From JAATGA01 sp047605605 (GTDB taxonomy: Bacteria > Pseudomonadota > Alphaproteobacteria > Rhodobacterales > Rhodobacteraceae), in assembly GCA_047605605.1 (NCBI GenBank), contig JASGFG010000044.1, positions 1 through 30,499 of the forward strand: a stretch of 30,499 bases of DNA, read 5' to 3'. How positions within the stretch are numbered: the stretch's first letter is position 1; each line of letters begins with the position of its first letter. The translations under genes and the position numbers were made by a program. This document shows, piece by piece, positions 16,046 to 24,131 of this stretch. The notes below the pieces were generated by a model. The model had not been told where the DNA came from. It did no database searches and saw only the letters and a list, made by a program, of their open reading frames with translations.

Positions 16046-16070
16046 GGCCGCCGCCGGTCTGGCGGCGGCC
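16046..16070 (-). terminator. intra-operon hairpin after livK
   Basis: GGCCGCCGCC (16046-16055) pairs perfectly with GGCGGCGGCC (16061-16070) around a five-base loop, 10 bp beyond the livK stop. Only TTCGTCA follows on the minus strand, so it is a weak or partial terminator or an RNA-stabilising stem. It would favour livK transcript over livHMGF. Confidence 0.7.
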
Positions 16071-16080
16071 CCGGCGCAGC

Positions 16081-17190
16081 TTACTTCTGCCCGATCAGTT
16101 TGAACTCGGTCCCCTCGACCTTGTAGAGGTAGGACGGGGCCACCTTCAACTCGCCCGTCGCGTCGAATTCCAGATCGCCCACGGCGGTGGAAACCTTGAC
16201 GTTGTGCAGGGCGGTGTTCATGTCCTCGCGCGTCAGGCCCTTGGTATCCTTCAGGACCTGTTCCAGAATCTGGCCCTGAACATAGCCATAGATCGAATAG
16301 GGTCCGGCCTCTTCGCCATACTTGTCCTTGTAAAGCTTGGCGAATTCCGCAATCGCGGGGGATGCGTCCATCGGCGGCACCTGAATGGCGACCAGCGCGC
16401 CCTGCACGTTCGCCTCGCCCGCCTGGGTGATGAAGTCGGGCGTATAGGCGCCGTCGGGGGCGATCAGCGTCGCCTTGACGCCCTGTTCGTGCATCTGCTT
16501 GGCGAACAGCGACAGCTGCGGCATCACCGCGCCCAGATAGATGACATCAGGGTTCTTGGTCTTGATCTGCGCCAGCACGGCGGTGAAGTCCACATCGGTG
16601 GGCGCCACGGCCAGCGTGTCCAGAACCTCGCCCCCGCCCTCCTTGAAGTTCTTGGCGAAGATTTCCGAAATGCCCTGACCGAAGACCTGTTTGTCGTTCA
16701 CGATGATGGCGGTTTTCGCGCCCAGATCCTTGATCGCATATTCGGCGGGCAGCAGGGCGCCTGCCAGGTCGTTCGCCACCGGGCGGACCATGTATTTGTA
16801 GCCCTGCTGGGTCAGCGACGGGTTCGACCCGAAGGTCATCGTCGGCAAGGTGCAATCCTCGTAGATCGGCAGGGTCGACTGCGCGACACCCGAGTTGAAG
16901 TTCACAAGGCCGATGATCACCGAATCCTCGTCGCAGAACTTTTGCGCGACCAGCGTGCCTTCGCGCGGGTCGGCCTTGTCGTCCTGCTGGTCATAGGCGA
17001 CGGTCACGCCGTTCACGCCACCCGCGGCGTTCAACTTGTCGACGTAGAGTTTGAAGCCATTGTGCCAGGTGGTGCCGAAATAGGCCTGCGGGCCGGACAG
17101 CGGGCCTGCCATGGCCACGGTGATTTCCTCGGCCATCAGCGGCTGGGACAGCATGGCGGCGGACAGAAGCAGTGCAGCGGTCAGTTTCAT
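16081..17190 (-). CDS. livK: branched-chain-type ABC transporter substrate-binding protein LivK-like
   Basis: This 369-residue protein has a Sec signal (MKLTAALLLSAAMLSQPLMA, cleavage near residue 20), then the periplasmic-binding type I fold seen in ABC uptake of branched-chain amino acids, amides and other ligands: ITVAMAGPLSGPQAYFG, GGVNGVTVAYDQQDDKADP and a hinge near VIIGLVNFNSG. It should capture the ligand in the periplasm for LivHMGF. A GGGAG precedes ATG 17190. The upstream 146 bp contains the best operator palindrome of the window (17316), 126 bp from the start. Ligand specificity cannot be read from sequence. Confidence 0.92.
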   Translation of the reverse strand: MKLTAALLLSAAMLSQPLMAEEITVAMAGPLSGPQAYFGTTWHNGFKLYVDKLNAAGGVNGVTVAYDQQDDKADPREGTLVAQKFCDEDSVIIGLVNFNSGVAQSTLPIYEDCTLPTMTFGSNPSLTQQGYKYMVRPVANDLAGALLPAEYAIKDLGAKTAIIVNDKQVFGQGISEIFAKNFKEGGGEVLDTLAVAPTDVDFTAVLAQIKTKNPDVIYLGAVMPQLSLFAKQMHEQGVKATLIAPDGAYTPDFITQAGEANVQGALVAIQVPPMDASPAIAEFAKLYKDKYGEEAGPYSIYGYVQGQILEQVLKDTKGLTREDMNTALHNVKVSTAVGDLEFDATGELKVAPSYLYKVEGTEFKLIGQK

Positions 17191-17315
17191 CCTTGGACTC
17201 CCTGTGGATGCATCATGCGGACAGGGGGGACGCCATTCCGGTCATATCACCCGATTCCTGCCACACCTCGGTGTCGAGATGACGCATGGAAGCAGGGGAA
17301 TCGCTTCATGTCAAT

Positions 17316-17331
17316 AAAGTGTCGACACTCT
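17316..17331. promoter_or_regulatory. GntR-type operator upstream of livK
   Basis: AAAGTGT-CG-ACACTCT contains the perfect 12-base palindrome AGTGTCGACACT (17318-17329). It lies 126 bp upstream of livK and 6 bp short of the adjacent gntR gene end. It is the most symmetrical core of the shared operator set, and FCD-type GntR proteins commonly bind such palindromes. Confidence 0.75.
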
Positions 17332-17336
17332 TGCGT

Positions 17337-18110
17337 TCAATTCTGTGCAGAGTTAGCGTTTGCCGGTGCCCGGACGGACCGGCGCCGCCTTGGCGCGGTG
17401 TCGATGTCCGGGGCGTAAACCTTCAGAAGCGCGTCCTTCAACGCGCGTTGCGTGGCGGAAACGGTCATCTCGATATGGGCGCGCAGCAGCTCCACCCCCT
17501 TTTCGGCATCCCGGCGCACAGCCGCCTCGACGATGCCGCGATGCGCCAGGATCTGGGCGCTGTCGTGGGTCACATGTTCGATCTGGATGCGGCGGATGAA
17601 ACGGATCCGGGCGTTGATCGAGGCAAGCGTGGCCATCAATTCCGGGTTGCCCGAGGATTCCGCGATCAGCAGGTGAAAGCCTTCGTCCTGCACCAGAACC
17701 TCGTCGGCGTCGCGGGTGGAATATCCCGGCTCGACACTGTCCCAATAGGCGCGCAAGCGGTCGATCTGGTCATCCTCGGCCCGGTCGCACATCAGCCGGA
17801 AGGCCGCGCATTCGATGATCGACCGCAGTTCATACAGATCCAGCAGACCCTCGGTCGACAGGCCGCGCACAAAGAACCCCCGGTTGGGCGTCAGCGTCAC
17901 GAAGCCTTCGGAGGCCAGCCGGTTCAACGCCTCGCGCACGGGCGTGCGCGACAGGCCAAGGCTGCGGGAAAGCTGCACCTCGTTGATGCGTTCCTCGGGT
18001 TTCAGGCGAAATTCGACCAGAAGCTTGCGAATCGCATGATAGGCGCGCTCGCTGCTGTCGGCGGATCGGCGGCTGTCCGCCTCGGGCGGCGGGTCTGGCT
18101 GAGGGGTCAT
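17337..18110 (-). CDS. GntR-family transcriptional regulator, FCD (FadR) subfamily
   Basis: This 257-residue regulator has an N-terminal winged helix (residues about 20-85; AYHAIRKLLVEFRL...NEVQLSRSLGLSRTPVREALNRLASEGFV) followed by an all-helical FCD domain (YELRSIIECAAFRLMCDRA ... FHLLIAESSGNPELMATL ... HRGIVEAAVRRD) with the His/Asp metal-ligand residues usual for the subfamily. The acid or amino-acid effector is unknown. ATG 18110 is chosen since the upstream extension is Arg-rich and overlaps the operator at 18135. Position between the importer operon and the P5C-reductase-like gene, with matching palindromes in front of both, makes it the probable regulator of the central regulon. The basic C-terminal tail (RRRRSVRAP) is unusual. 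Confidence 0.9.
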   Translation of the reverse strand: MTPQPDPPPEADSRRSADSSERAYHAIRKLLVEFRLKPEERINEVQLSRSLGLSRTPVREALNRLASEGFVTLTPNRGFFVRGLSTEGLLDLYELRSIIECAAFRLMCDRAEDDQIDRLRAYWDSVEPGYSTRDADEVLVQDEGFHLLIAESSGNPELMATLASINARIRFIRRIQIEHVTHDSAQILAHRGIVEAAVRRDAEKGVELLRAHIEMTVSATQRALKDALLKVYAPDIDTAPRRRRSVRAPANANSAQN

Positions 18111-18134
18111 GGCATCTCCGGCGACTGTCGGCAC

Positions 18135-18150
18135 ACTCTGTCTACAGCAT
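18135..18150. promoter_or_regulatory. GntR-type operator in the gntR / P5CR-like divergent region
   Basis: ACTCTGT-CT-ACAGCAT keeps the TGT-NN-ACA core and the 7-2-7 layout. It lies 25 bp upstream of the gntR start and 68 bp upstream of the reductase-like start, fitting autoregulation and control of the divergent gene. Outer positions are less conserved than at 17316 and 25136. Confidence 0.55.
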
Positions 18151-18217
18151 CTGAGTGCATTTTCTTTGAACCACAGGCAAGCGATGAAACGCCGGCCGCA
18201 GCGACAGGAGGCGGGCG

Positions 18218-18991
18218 ATGAGGCTGGGCGTGCTGGGGGTCGGCCATCTGGCGAGGGCGATCCTGAAGGGGCTGGACCGCGCCGGTGTCGATCCTTCGCA
18301 GGTGATCCTGTCGCCTCGCGGGCACGGGCCGGAACTGGCGGCGGCACAGGGATACGGGCTGGCCGCCGACAATGTGGAACTGGTGGCGCGGGCCGATGTC
18401 GTTCTGCTGGCCGTGCGGCCCGCGGCTGCGGCTTCGGCGGTGACGGGCCTGCCCTGGCGGGCGGGGCAGGTGCTGCTTTCCGCCTGTGCGGGGGTTTCTG
18501 CGGATACCCTTTCCTCCGTCGCGCCGGGCGCGCGGGTTGTGCGGATCATGCCGATGACGGCGGCGGAAATCGGCCGCAGCCCGACGACGATCTTCCCGGA
18601 TGATCCCGTCGCGCGCGGGTGGATCGAAAAGCTGGGCCCGGTCGTCCCCCTTGCGCGCGAGCAGGATTTCGAGGTCGCGACCGTTTCCGCCGCCGTCTAT
18701 GGCTGGGCGCAGGATCTGATCGCGCGCACCGCCGACTGGTCCGCGGCGCAGGGGCTGGATGCGGCGACGGCCCGCCTGCTGGTCGCCCGCACGTTCGAGG
18801 GCGCGGGCGCGCTGATCGCGGAAAAGCCGGAACCGATGCCGCAACTGCTGGAGGAACTGGTAACCCCCGGCGGCATCACCGAGCGGGGGCTTCAGGTGCT
18901 GGGCGGCGCGGGTCTTCCGGCGGCATGGGACGCCGCCTGTCAGGCCGTGCTGGACAAGCTGCGCGATCAGCGCCCCGGCGGGTCGCCATAG
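18218..18991 (+). CDS. pyrroline-5-carboxylate reductase-like NAD(P) oxidoreductase
   Basis: This 257-residue protein starts with MRLGVLGVGHLARAIL, the P5CR/F420-NADP-oxidoreductase Rossmann loop. It continues with VVLLAVRPAAAASAV and LLSACAGVSADTLSS, then RIMPMTAAEIGRSPTT in place of the P5CR motif RxMPNTPxxxG. The dimerisation region contains LVTPGGITERGLQVL, close to the P5CR signature (V-T-S/P-P-G-G-T-T). It may reduce or oxidise a cyclic imine or imino acid. MPMTA replacing MPNTP and the lack of a canonical proline motif suggest a substrate other than P5C. AGGAGG precedes ATG 18218. Its 3' end overlaps the convergent SDR by 25 bp. Confidence 0.8.
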   Translation: MRLGVLGVGHLARAILKGLDRAGVDPSQVILSPRGHGPELAAAQGYGLAADNVELVARADVVLLAVRPAAAASAVTGLPWRAGQVLLSACAGVSADTLSSVAPGARVVRIMPMTAAEIGRSPTTIFPDDPVARGWIEKLGPVVPLAREQDFEVATVSAAVYGWAQDLIARTADWSAAQGLDAATARLLVARTFEGAGALIAEKPEPMPQLLEELVTPGGITERGLQVLGGAGLPAAWDAACQAVLDKLRDQRPGGSP

Positions 18992-19716
18992 ACATGGCCG
19001 CCCGCCGCCTGATCGGTGGGGCTGACGATGATTTCGGCCAGATCGACGTGACCGGGCAGCCGCAGCGCCGCGATCAGCGTGGCGGCCACATCCTCGGGGT
19101 GCAACGGGCGCTGGCGGGTATACATGCGCTCGGCCAGCTTTTCCCGGTCGCCGCCAAAGGCGCGCAGATAGACCTCGGTTTCCACGCGGCCCGGTGCGAT
19201 TTCCGTCACACGCACGCCGGTTCCGGCAAGGTCGTGTCGCAGGACGCGCCCGGCCTGCGACAGCCCGGCCTTTGCGCCGCCATAGGTCGCCGTGCCGGGA
19301 AAGACCGCCCCCGCCGCCGTGCTGGTGATGTTGAACACATGGCCCCTTTGCCGGGCGACCATCCCCGGCAGGACCATGCGGATCAGCTGCAAGGGCGCGG
19401 TCAGGTTCAGTGCCACGACCTCGGCCGTTTCCTCGGCCGTCTGTTCGTGCAGGGGGCGGACCGAGTTGAGCCCGCCCGCATTGTTCACCAGCACGTCAAT
19501 TTCCGCCTGACCGAGCGCCGCCGCAATCCCCGCATGGTCGCGTACATCCGCCACCAGCGGGACCAGCCGCGGCCCCAGTTCATCGGCCAGCGCCGACAGC
19601 GCCTCCCCGCTGCGGGCAAGCGCGTGGACCGTCATCCCCTCGGCCACCAGCGCGCGGGCGACGGCGGCGCCGATGCCCTTGGACGCCCCGGTAACAAGCG
19701 CGGTCGCGTAATTCAT
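18967..19716 (-). CDS. short-chain dehydrogenase/reductase (SDR)
   Basis: This 249-residue classical SDR has TGASKGIG (residues 9-16), NNAG in the central strand, and the catalytic Ser...Tyr-x-x-x-Lys as ITSTAAGAVFPGTATYGGAKAG. The last quarter (IAPGRVETEVYLRAFGG) is the usual substrate loop. It oxidises or reduces a hydroxyl/carbonyl with NAD(P). It is the final gene of the NIPSNAP-DUF3830-HADH-SDR operon, 11 bp after the HADH-like gene, and overlaps the reductase-like gene on the other strand. The substrate probably belongs to the same beta-hydroxy pathway. Confidence 0.88.
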   Translation of the reverse strand: MNYATALVTGASKGIGAAVARALVAEGMTVHALARSGEALSALADELGPRLVPLVADVRDHAGIAAALGQAEIDVLVNNAGGLNSVRPLHEQTAEETAEVVALNLTAPLQLIRMVLPGMVARQRGHVFNITSTAAGAVFPGTATYGGAKAGLSQAGRVLRHDLAGTGVRVTEIAPGRVETEVYLRAFGGDREKLAERMYTRQRPLHPEDVAATLIAALRLPGHVDLAEIIVSPTDQAAGGHVYGDPPGR

Positions 19717-19727
19717 CCCAGCCCCCC

Positions 19728-20636
19728 TTACAGAGCGCCATTGCGCGCGACGACCCGCAGGATCTCGACCAGCCCGGCCTCGCGCGCGGCGCGCAGGTCG
19801 TCGTTCGTGCGCGTGCCGATGGCCCCGGCGGTGGAGGCGGCAACGGTGGCGATGGTCGCCTCGTCCAGCCGCGCCTCCAGCAGGTCATCCCAGATTGCCT
19901 GATAGGTCGGACCGTATTTGCGCAGGAACGGCTCCATCCCGTCGGCGTTCAGCGCGTTCGAGATGAAGGCCCCTTGCAGCGTCCATTTCGGTCCCGGTCC
20001 ATAGATGAAGGCCCGGTCGATGTCGGCGACCGAGGCGATGCCGTCACGCGCCATGGCAATCGCCTCGCGCCACATCGCGGCCATCAGGCGCAGCGCCAGA
20101 TGGCCCGTGACCTCGCGGTTCAGGGTGACGGGCTTTTTCCCCATGCCTTCATAGATCGCACGGGCGCGTGTCAGGGTTTCGGGCGCCGTATCCTTGCCGC
20201 CCACGATCTCGACCAGCGGCATCAGATGCGCGGGGTTGAACGGATGGCCCAGCACGATCCGCCCCGGAATGCGGCAATTGGCCTGCATCTCGCTGACCAG
20301 CAGCGCCGAGGAGGAGGAGGCGATGATCACCTCGTCCCGAACGACCGCCTCGATCCGGGGCAGCAGGTCCTGCTTCAGCGCCAGCCGTTCGGGCGCGTTT
20401 TCCTGAACGAAATCCACCGGGGCAAGGCCCGCCGGATCGGCCGCGAAAGATACGCGTCCTGGCGTCGCGGGGCCGTTCAGCCCGTCAAGATCGGCCAGCA
20501 GCACCGGCAGCGCGGCGAAAAGCGCCGCCTCCTGCGCGGGGTCGGGGTCGTGGCAGATGACCTGATGGCCCGCATGGGCAAAGGCCGCCGCCCAGCGTTG
20601 TCCGATGGTGCCAAGGCCCACGATGCCGACGATCAT
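19728..20636 (-). CDS. 3-hydroxyacyl-CoA dehydrogenase-family protein (L-carnitine/L-gulonate 3-dehydrogenase type)
   Basis: The 302-residue protein begins with MIVGIVGLGTIGQRWAAAF (NAD Rossmann). It has VQENAPERLALKQDL, IASSSSALLVSEMQ and the catalytic GHPFNPAHLMPLVEIVGG, then the HADH C-terminal helix bundle (FIYGPGPKWTLQGAF). A single N- plus C-terminal unit and the YGPGxKW motif are closer to carnitine 3-dehydrogenase and L-gulonate 3-dehydrogenase than to fatty-acid HADH, so the substrate may be a free beta-hydroxy acid. ATG 20636 forms ATGA with the DUF3830-like stop, so these two genes are coupled. The call at subfamily level is moderate. Confidence 0.85.
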   Translation of the reverse strand: MIVGIVGLGTIGQRWAAAFAHAGHQVICHDPDPAQEAALFAALPVLLADLDGLNGPATPGRVSFAADPAGLAPVDFVQENAPERLALKQDLLPRIEAVVRDEVIIASSSSALLVSEMQANCRIPGRIVLGHPFNPAHLMPLVEIVGGKDTAPETLTRARAIYEGMGKKPVTLNREVTGHLALRLMAAMWREAIAMARDGIASVADIDRAFIYGPGPKWTLQGAFISNALNADGMEPFLRKYGPTYQAIWDDLLEARLDEATIATVAASTAGAIGTRTNDDLRAAREAGLVEILRVVARNGAL

Positions 20637-21502
20637 GCCGCCTTCTCCGCTGTGTCGAGCGCGGTGCGGAACGCCTCGTTCACATCGTTCCAGGGGATCA
20701 GCAGGTCGATCCAGGCCGCCAGCCGCCCGGCGGTCATGATCGCCTCGTCGATCAGCGCGGACAGGGGCGCAGGCCCCGCCATCGCATCGCGAAAGGCAAA
20801 AAGGGCATCGGCTGAGGTGGTGAAGTGGCAAAAGTCGCGCAGGCGCACCGCCGCATGGTCCAGCGCCATCGCGGCTGTGGCGCGCAGCTGACCATCTGCC
20901 GCCCGGCCCAGTTCGGCGCGCACCCACCACAAGGCTTCATGCAGCACCCGCGCCTCGGATTCCGCCATGAACACCGGCCCTGCCGGATGCATGATCGCGC
21001 GCGATCCGGTCAGGGCCGCCACATCCGCCGGACAGCCCGCCCACATCGCCCGGCGCAGGGCCACCAGCGGCTCGGGAACCGCCGAAGCCACGGGTGCGAC
21101 CACCGCCCCATCTTCGCGCCGCAGGGTGCCGGTCAGCATCCGGCGGCCCTGATCGCCCTTCAGCACAGCGGCAAGTGCCGCGATCCCCTCGATCGACGCA
21201 TCCAGATGGCCCAGCACCGTCACGGATGCGGTTTCCGCCTGCAACGGCGCAAAGGTGATTTCCAGAAACTGCCGCACCGGCCAGTAGATGAAGGCGCCCG
21301 GCGCGGCATCCAGCACATGCGTCGCCCCCTCGACATCGCGGACAAAAGGCGCGTGCCAGTAGATATGGCTGCCCGCGATTTTCGGCGTGTGCAGTTGCAG
21401 CGGCATCGGCAGCGCGGCCAGCAGCGCCGCGGTGGTCTGCGGCGCGGCCCCGGTCAGGCGTAGCGGCCAGCTTTGCCCCTCGGCCTCGAAGATCAGACGC
21501 AT
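20633..21502 (-). CDS. DUF3830-like protein with a C-terminal extension
   Basis: The N-terminal half of this 289-residue protein (about 1-130: MRLIFEAEGQSWPLRL, then PQTTAALLAALP, KIAGSHIYWHAP, GAFIYWPVRQFLEITF) resembles DUF3830, a cyclophilin-like small-barrel family found beside catabolic enzymes. The second half, from about residue 155, is a helical segment with WWVRAELGRAADGQLR and IDLLIPWNDVNEAFRTAL that I do not recognise. No catalytic motif is evident. It lies between the NIPSNAP gene (1-bp gap) and the HADH-like gene (4-bp overlap), which argues for a dedicated step or a scaffold in that pathway. Confidence 0.7.
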   Translation of the reverse strand: MRLIFEAEGQSWPLRLTGAAPQTTAALLAALPMPLQLHTPKIAGSHIYWHAPFVRDVEGATHVLDAAPGAFIYWPVRQFLEITFAPLQAETASVTVLGHLDASIEGIAALAAVLKGDQGRRMLTGTLRREDGAVVAPVASAVPEPLVALRRAMWAGCPADVAALTGSRAIMHPAGPVFMAESEARVLHEALWWVRAELGRAADGQLRATAAMALDHAAVRLRDFCHFTTSADALFAFRDAMAGPAPLSALIDEAIMTAGRLAAWIDLLIPWNDVNEAFRTALDTAEKAA

Positions 21503-21503
21503 G

Positions 21504-21827
21504 TCATTTGCCGGGGTTGAAGAAGGAAACGGGTTTCAGGATCTGGTTCCTCATGTCGGCCAGATAGTCGGTCTCGATCACCTTGCGGCGATAGGCCTGC
21601 CATTCGGGATCGGCCTCCATTCGGTCGCGGCGGGTCTCACGGTCGGCAAGACTTTCATATTGCCACAGGTGGACGGTGCGCGACAGATCGCCGATATGCG
21701 TCTGGAAGAAGCCGAAGGGTTCGCCCAGATAGTGCCGCTGCATCGGCAGGCCGATGTCCTCGTAAAGTTTCAGGAAATGCGGCAGCATGTTCGGCTTTGC
21801 GGTATAGGTGCGGTGGTCGAAGATCAT
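21504..21827 (-). CDS. NIPSNAP-family protein
   Basis: This 107-residue protein shows the NIPSNAP pattern: a start of MIFDHRTYTAKPN, GLPMQRHYLGEPFGFFQTHIGDLSRTVHLWQYESLADRETRR, and a basic-aromatic end. The ferredoxin-like single-domain length is usual for bacterial members. Function is unknown; many are encoded next to catabolic dehydrogenases and could stabilise or isomerise an intermediate. ATG 21827 is the first of a four-gene operon, 47 bp from the operator at 21874. Beyond the operator lies the E2 gene end, so this cluster may partly receive read-through from the E1-E2 operon. Confidence 0.85.
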   Translation of the reverse strand: MIFDHRTYTAKPNMLPHFLKLYEDIGLPMQRHYLGEPFGFFQTHIGDLSRTVHLWQYESLADRETRRDRMEADPEWQAYRRKVIETDYLADMRNQILKPVSFFNPGK

Positions 21828-21873
21828 CTTTTCGGTTCCCTCTCTGTCGCACCATCATTGCATAGTGCATTTA

Positions 21874-21889
21874 TATCTGTCGACACTTT
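21874..21889. promoter_or_regulatory. GntR-type operator upstream of the NIPSNAP operon
   Basis: TATCTGT-CG-ACACTTT has the TGTCGACA core (21878-21885) and a perfect right half, ACACTTT, identical to that at 25136. It lies 47 bp upstream of the NIPSNAP start, within the 93-bp gap after the E2 stop. Confidence 0.7.
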
Positions 21890-21920
21890 TGCCGCGAACA
21901 TGGCACTGCGGCCTGTCTTG

Positions 21921-23153
21921 TCACCCCGCGCTGCGAATGGTCTGGGCGATCAGGCGCGCGGTCAGGGCTGGGGCCTCGATCTGCGGCACATGTCCGATCC
22001 CCGGCAGCATGTGAACGGCGGCCTGTGCGGGTGCGCGGATGGCATGGGCGGGCGGGATCACCGCATCGGCCTTGCCCCAGATGATACGGCACGGCACCTC
22101 GACCCCGGACAGCGCGCGGGTCAGGTCAAAGGCCTGGGTGCCGTTCGGAAACAGCGCCGCCGCCATGGATTGCAGCGCCGGGCGGTTGCCGATGCGATCC
22201 ATCTGCCGCAGCACCGCTTGCGCATAGCCCTGCGGGAGAACGGCGGGATCGCCGACCATCACGTTCAGCCAGGGGGTCAACGCCTCGGCCGTGGTCGCCT
22301 GCGCCAGCCCGGCGATGAAGCCGCCATTGACCTCGGGGCCAAGGCCGCCGGGCGCGAGCAGGGTCAGCGACCGGACCGCGATGCGCCCGAGTGCGGTCAA
22401 GGCCAGCGCGGTCGCCCCGCCCAGCGAATGACCGACCAGATGGCAGTCGGCGATCCCCGCCGTCTCCAGCTCGTCGCCGATCGTCAGCGCCAGATCCTGC
22501 ACGCTGATCGCCGGTTCTGCGGCGTGGGCGCCGTGGCCGGGCAGGTCGGGAGTGATGGTCGTCAGGCCGGCGGGCAGCAGCGGCAACACCTGCCGCCAGG
22601 CGCTGCGGTCGGCGCCAAAGCCATGCAGCAGCACGACCGGCGGGGATGCCGCCAGCACCGCAGGCGCGGCAAACGGACGGGCGGGTGCCGGCGTCGCAGG
22701 CTTTGCCGCCAAAGCCGCATCCACATCGCGCCGTTTGATCCGTCCGTTCGGCCCGCTGCCTTTCAGCGCCGACAGATCCAACCCTGCGGCCGCCGCGACG
22801 CGGCGGGCCAGCGGGCTGGCGACCACGCGCGCCCTTGCCGCCAAAGGGGCGACGACGGGCACGGGCGCATCCGCCTGCGCCACGGGTGCAGGCTGTTCCG
22901 TGACGGGAAAGGGCACATCGCTGATCGTGCCCAGCACCACGCCCACCGGCGCCTCCTGTCCGCTGGCAAAGCGGACCTCGGCCAGAAACCCATCCGTCTC
23001 GGCCTCGACATCCGTCGCGGCCTTGGCGGTTTCAACGGTGACGATCACCTGCCCCGCCTTCACCGCATCGCCGGGGGCGGCGTGCCAGTTCAGGATCAGG
23101 ACGGATTCCATATACTCGCCGCCCGCGCTGTCGATCTTGATCGGGGTCAGCAT
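21921..23153 (-). CDS. acetoin-dehydrogenase-type E2: lipoyl domain, E3-binding domain, alpha/beta hydrolase
   Basis: The 410-residue protein has a lipoyl domain (residues 1-80, lipoyl Lys44 in VETAKAATDVE), a peripheral subunit-binding domain (about 110-149; VASPLARRVAAAAGLDL ... GPNGRIKRRDVDAAL), and an alpha/beta hydrolase domain from about 170 with LLHGFGADRSAW, nucleophile GHSLGG (Ser243) and late His in GIGHVPQIE. This architecture, in place of the CoA-transacylase domain, is the hallmark of AcoC-like acetoin dehydrogenase E2. The complex would cleave acetoin or a related 2-hydroxyketone/diketone and transfer the acyl group to CoA. The start is 3 bp after the E1beta stop. Substrate beyond acetoin is open. 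Confidence 0.88.
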   Translation of the reverse strand: MLTPIKIDSAGGEYMESVLILNWHAAPGDAVKAGQVIVTVETAKAATDVEAETDGFLAEVRFASGQEAPVGVVLGTISDVPFPVTEQPAPVAQADAPVPVVAPLAARARVVASPLARRVAAAAGLDLSALKGSGPNGRIKRRDVDAALAAKPATPAPARPFAAPAVLAASPPVVLLHGFGADRSAWRQVLPLLPAGLTTITPDLPGHGAHAAEPAISVQDLALTIGDELETAGIADCHLVGHSLGGATALALTALGRIAVRSLTLLAPGGLGPEVNGGFIAGLAQATTAEALTPWLNVMVGDPAVLPQGYAQAVLRQMDRIGNRPALQSMAAALFPNGTQAFDLTRALSGVEVPCRIIWGKADAVIPPAHAIRAPAQAAVHMLPGIGHVPQIEAPALTARLIAQTIRSAG

Positions 23154-23156
23154 GGC

Positions 23157-24131
23157 CTAGCCCAGCACTTTCCGCGCCGCGGCCGCGATCTTTTCGGCAT
23201 TGGGCAGCATGGCTGTTTCCAGCGGTTCCGAATAGGGGATCGGCATGTCGGGCAGCGCCACGCGGGCAACCGGCGCATCCAGATCGTCAAAGCAATGATC
23301 CATGATCGTGGCTGACAATTCCGCGACATAGCCGCAGAAGGACCAGCCTTCGTTCACGACGACCGCGTGATTGGTCTTGGCCACCGAGGCCTTGATCGCG
23401 GGCAGGTCAAGCGGGCGCAGGGATCGCAGGTCGATCACCTCGGCGCCGATCCCGTCGGCAGCCAGCAGATCGGCGGCCTTTACCGCCTCGACCACCATCT
23501 TCGAGGTGGCGAAGATCGAGACATCCGCCCCCTCGCGCATCGTCGCGGCGCGTCCCAAGGGCACGATCACATCGCCTTCGGGCACCTCGCCGCGGGTATT
23601 GTAGAGAAGCTTGTGCTCCAGAAACACCACCGGCTGATCGTCGCGGATCGCGGCCTTGAGCATCCCCTTGGCATCGGCGGGGGTAGACGGGGCCACGACC
23701 TTGATGCCCGGAATATGGGCCAGCATGGAATCCAGCGCCTTGGAGTGCTGCGCCCCCGCGCCCGCGCCGCCGCCGCCCTGGGTGCGCAGGACGAAAGGCA
23801 TCTTCACCTGCCCGTTCCAGATATAGTTGTAGATCGACGCCTGGTTGACCAGTGCATCCAGCGACAGCGGGATGAAATCGGCATACATGATTTCCAGCAC
23901 CGGGCGCGTGCCGGTCATCGCCGCCGTCACCGCCATGGCGGTCATCGCCTGTTCGGAAATCGGCGTGTCGCGGACGCGGGATTCGCCGAATTCCTCCATC
24001 AAGCCCTTTGTCACCTTGAATACGCCGCCATAGCGGCCGATGTCCTCGCCGAACAGGAACACGGTCGGGTCGGCCTGCATTTCCTCGCGCAGGGCGGCAT
24101 TCAGGGCTTCGGCATAGCGCATCAGGGCCAT
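23157..24131 (-). CDS. 2-oxoacid/acetoin dehydrogenase E1 beta subunit
   Basis: This 324-residue protein is the transketolase-fold beta chain of a thiamine-diphosphate dehydrogenase. Its motifs are VFLFGEDIGRYGGVFKVTKGL, RDTPISEQAMTAMAVTAAMTG, LEIMYADFIPLSLDALVNQA and the C-terminal half LLAADGIGAEVIDLRSLRPLD followed by VVNEGWSFCGYVAE. It pairs with the adjacent E1alpha. The first ATG (24131) shares a base with the E1alpha stop (TGATG). An internal ATG nine bases on (MRYAEAL) cannot be excluded. Together with the AcoC-like E2 it most resembles AcoB-type subunits. Confidence 0.9.
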   Translation of the reverse strand: MALMRYAEALNAALREEMQADPTVFLFGEDIGRYGGVFKVTKGLMEEFGESRVRDTPISEQAMTAMAVTAAMTGTRPVLEIMYADFIPLSLDALVNQASIYNYIWNGQVKMPFVLRTQGGGGAGAGAQHSKALDSMLAHIPGIKVVAPSTPADAKGMLKAAIRDDQPVVFLEHKLLYNTRGEVPEGDVIVPLGRAATMREGADVSIFATSKMVVEAVKAADLLAADGIGAEVIDLRSLRPLDLPAIKASVAKTNHAVVVNEGWSFCGYVAELSATIMDHCFDDLDAPVARVALPDMPIPYSEPLETAMLPNAEKIAAAARKVLG

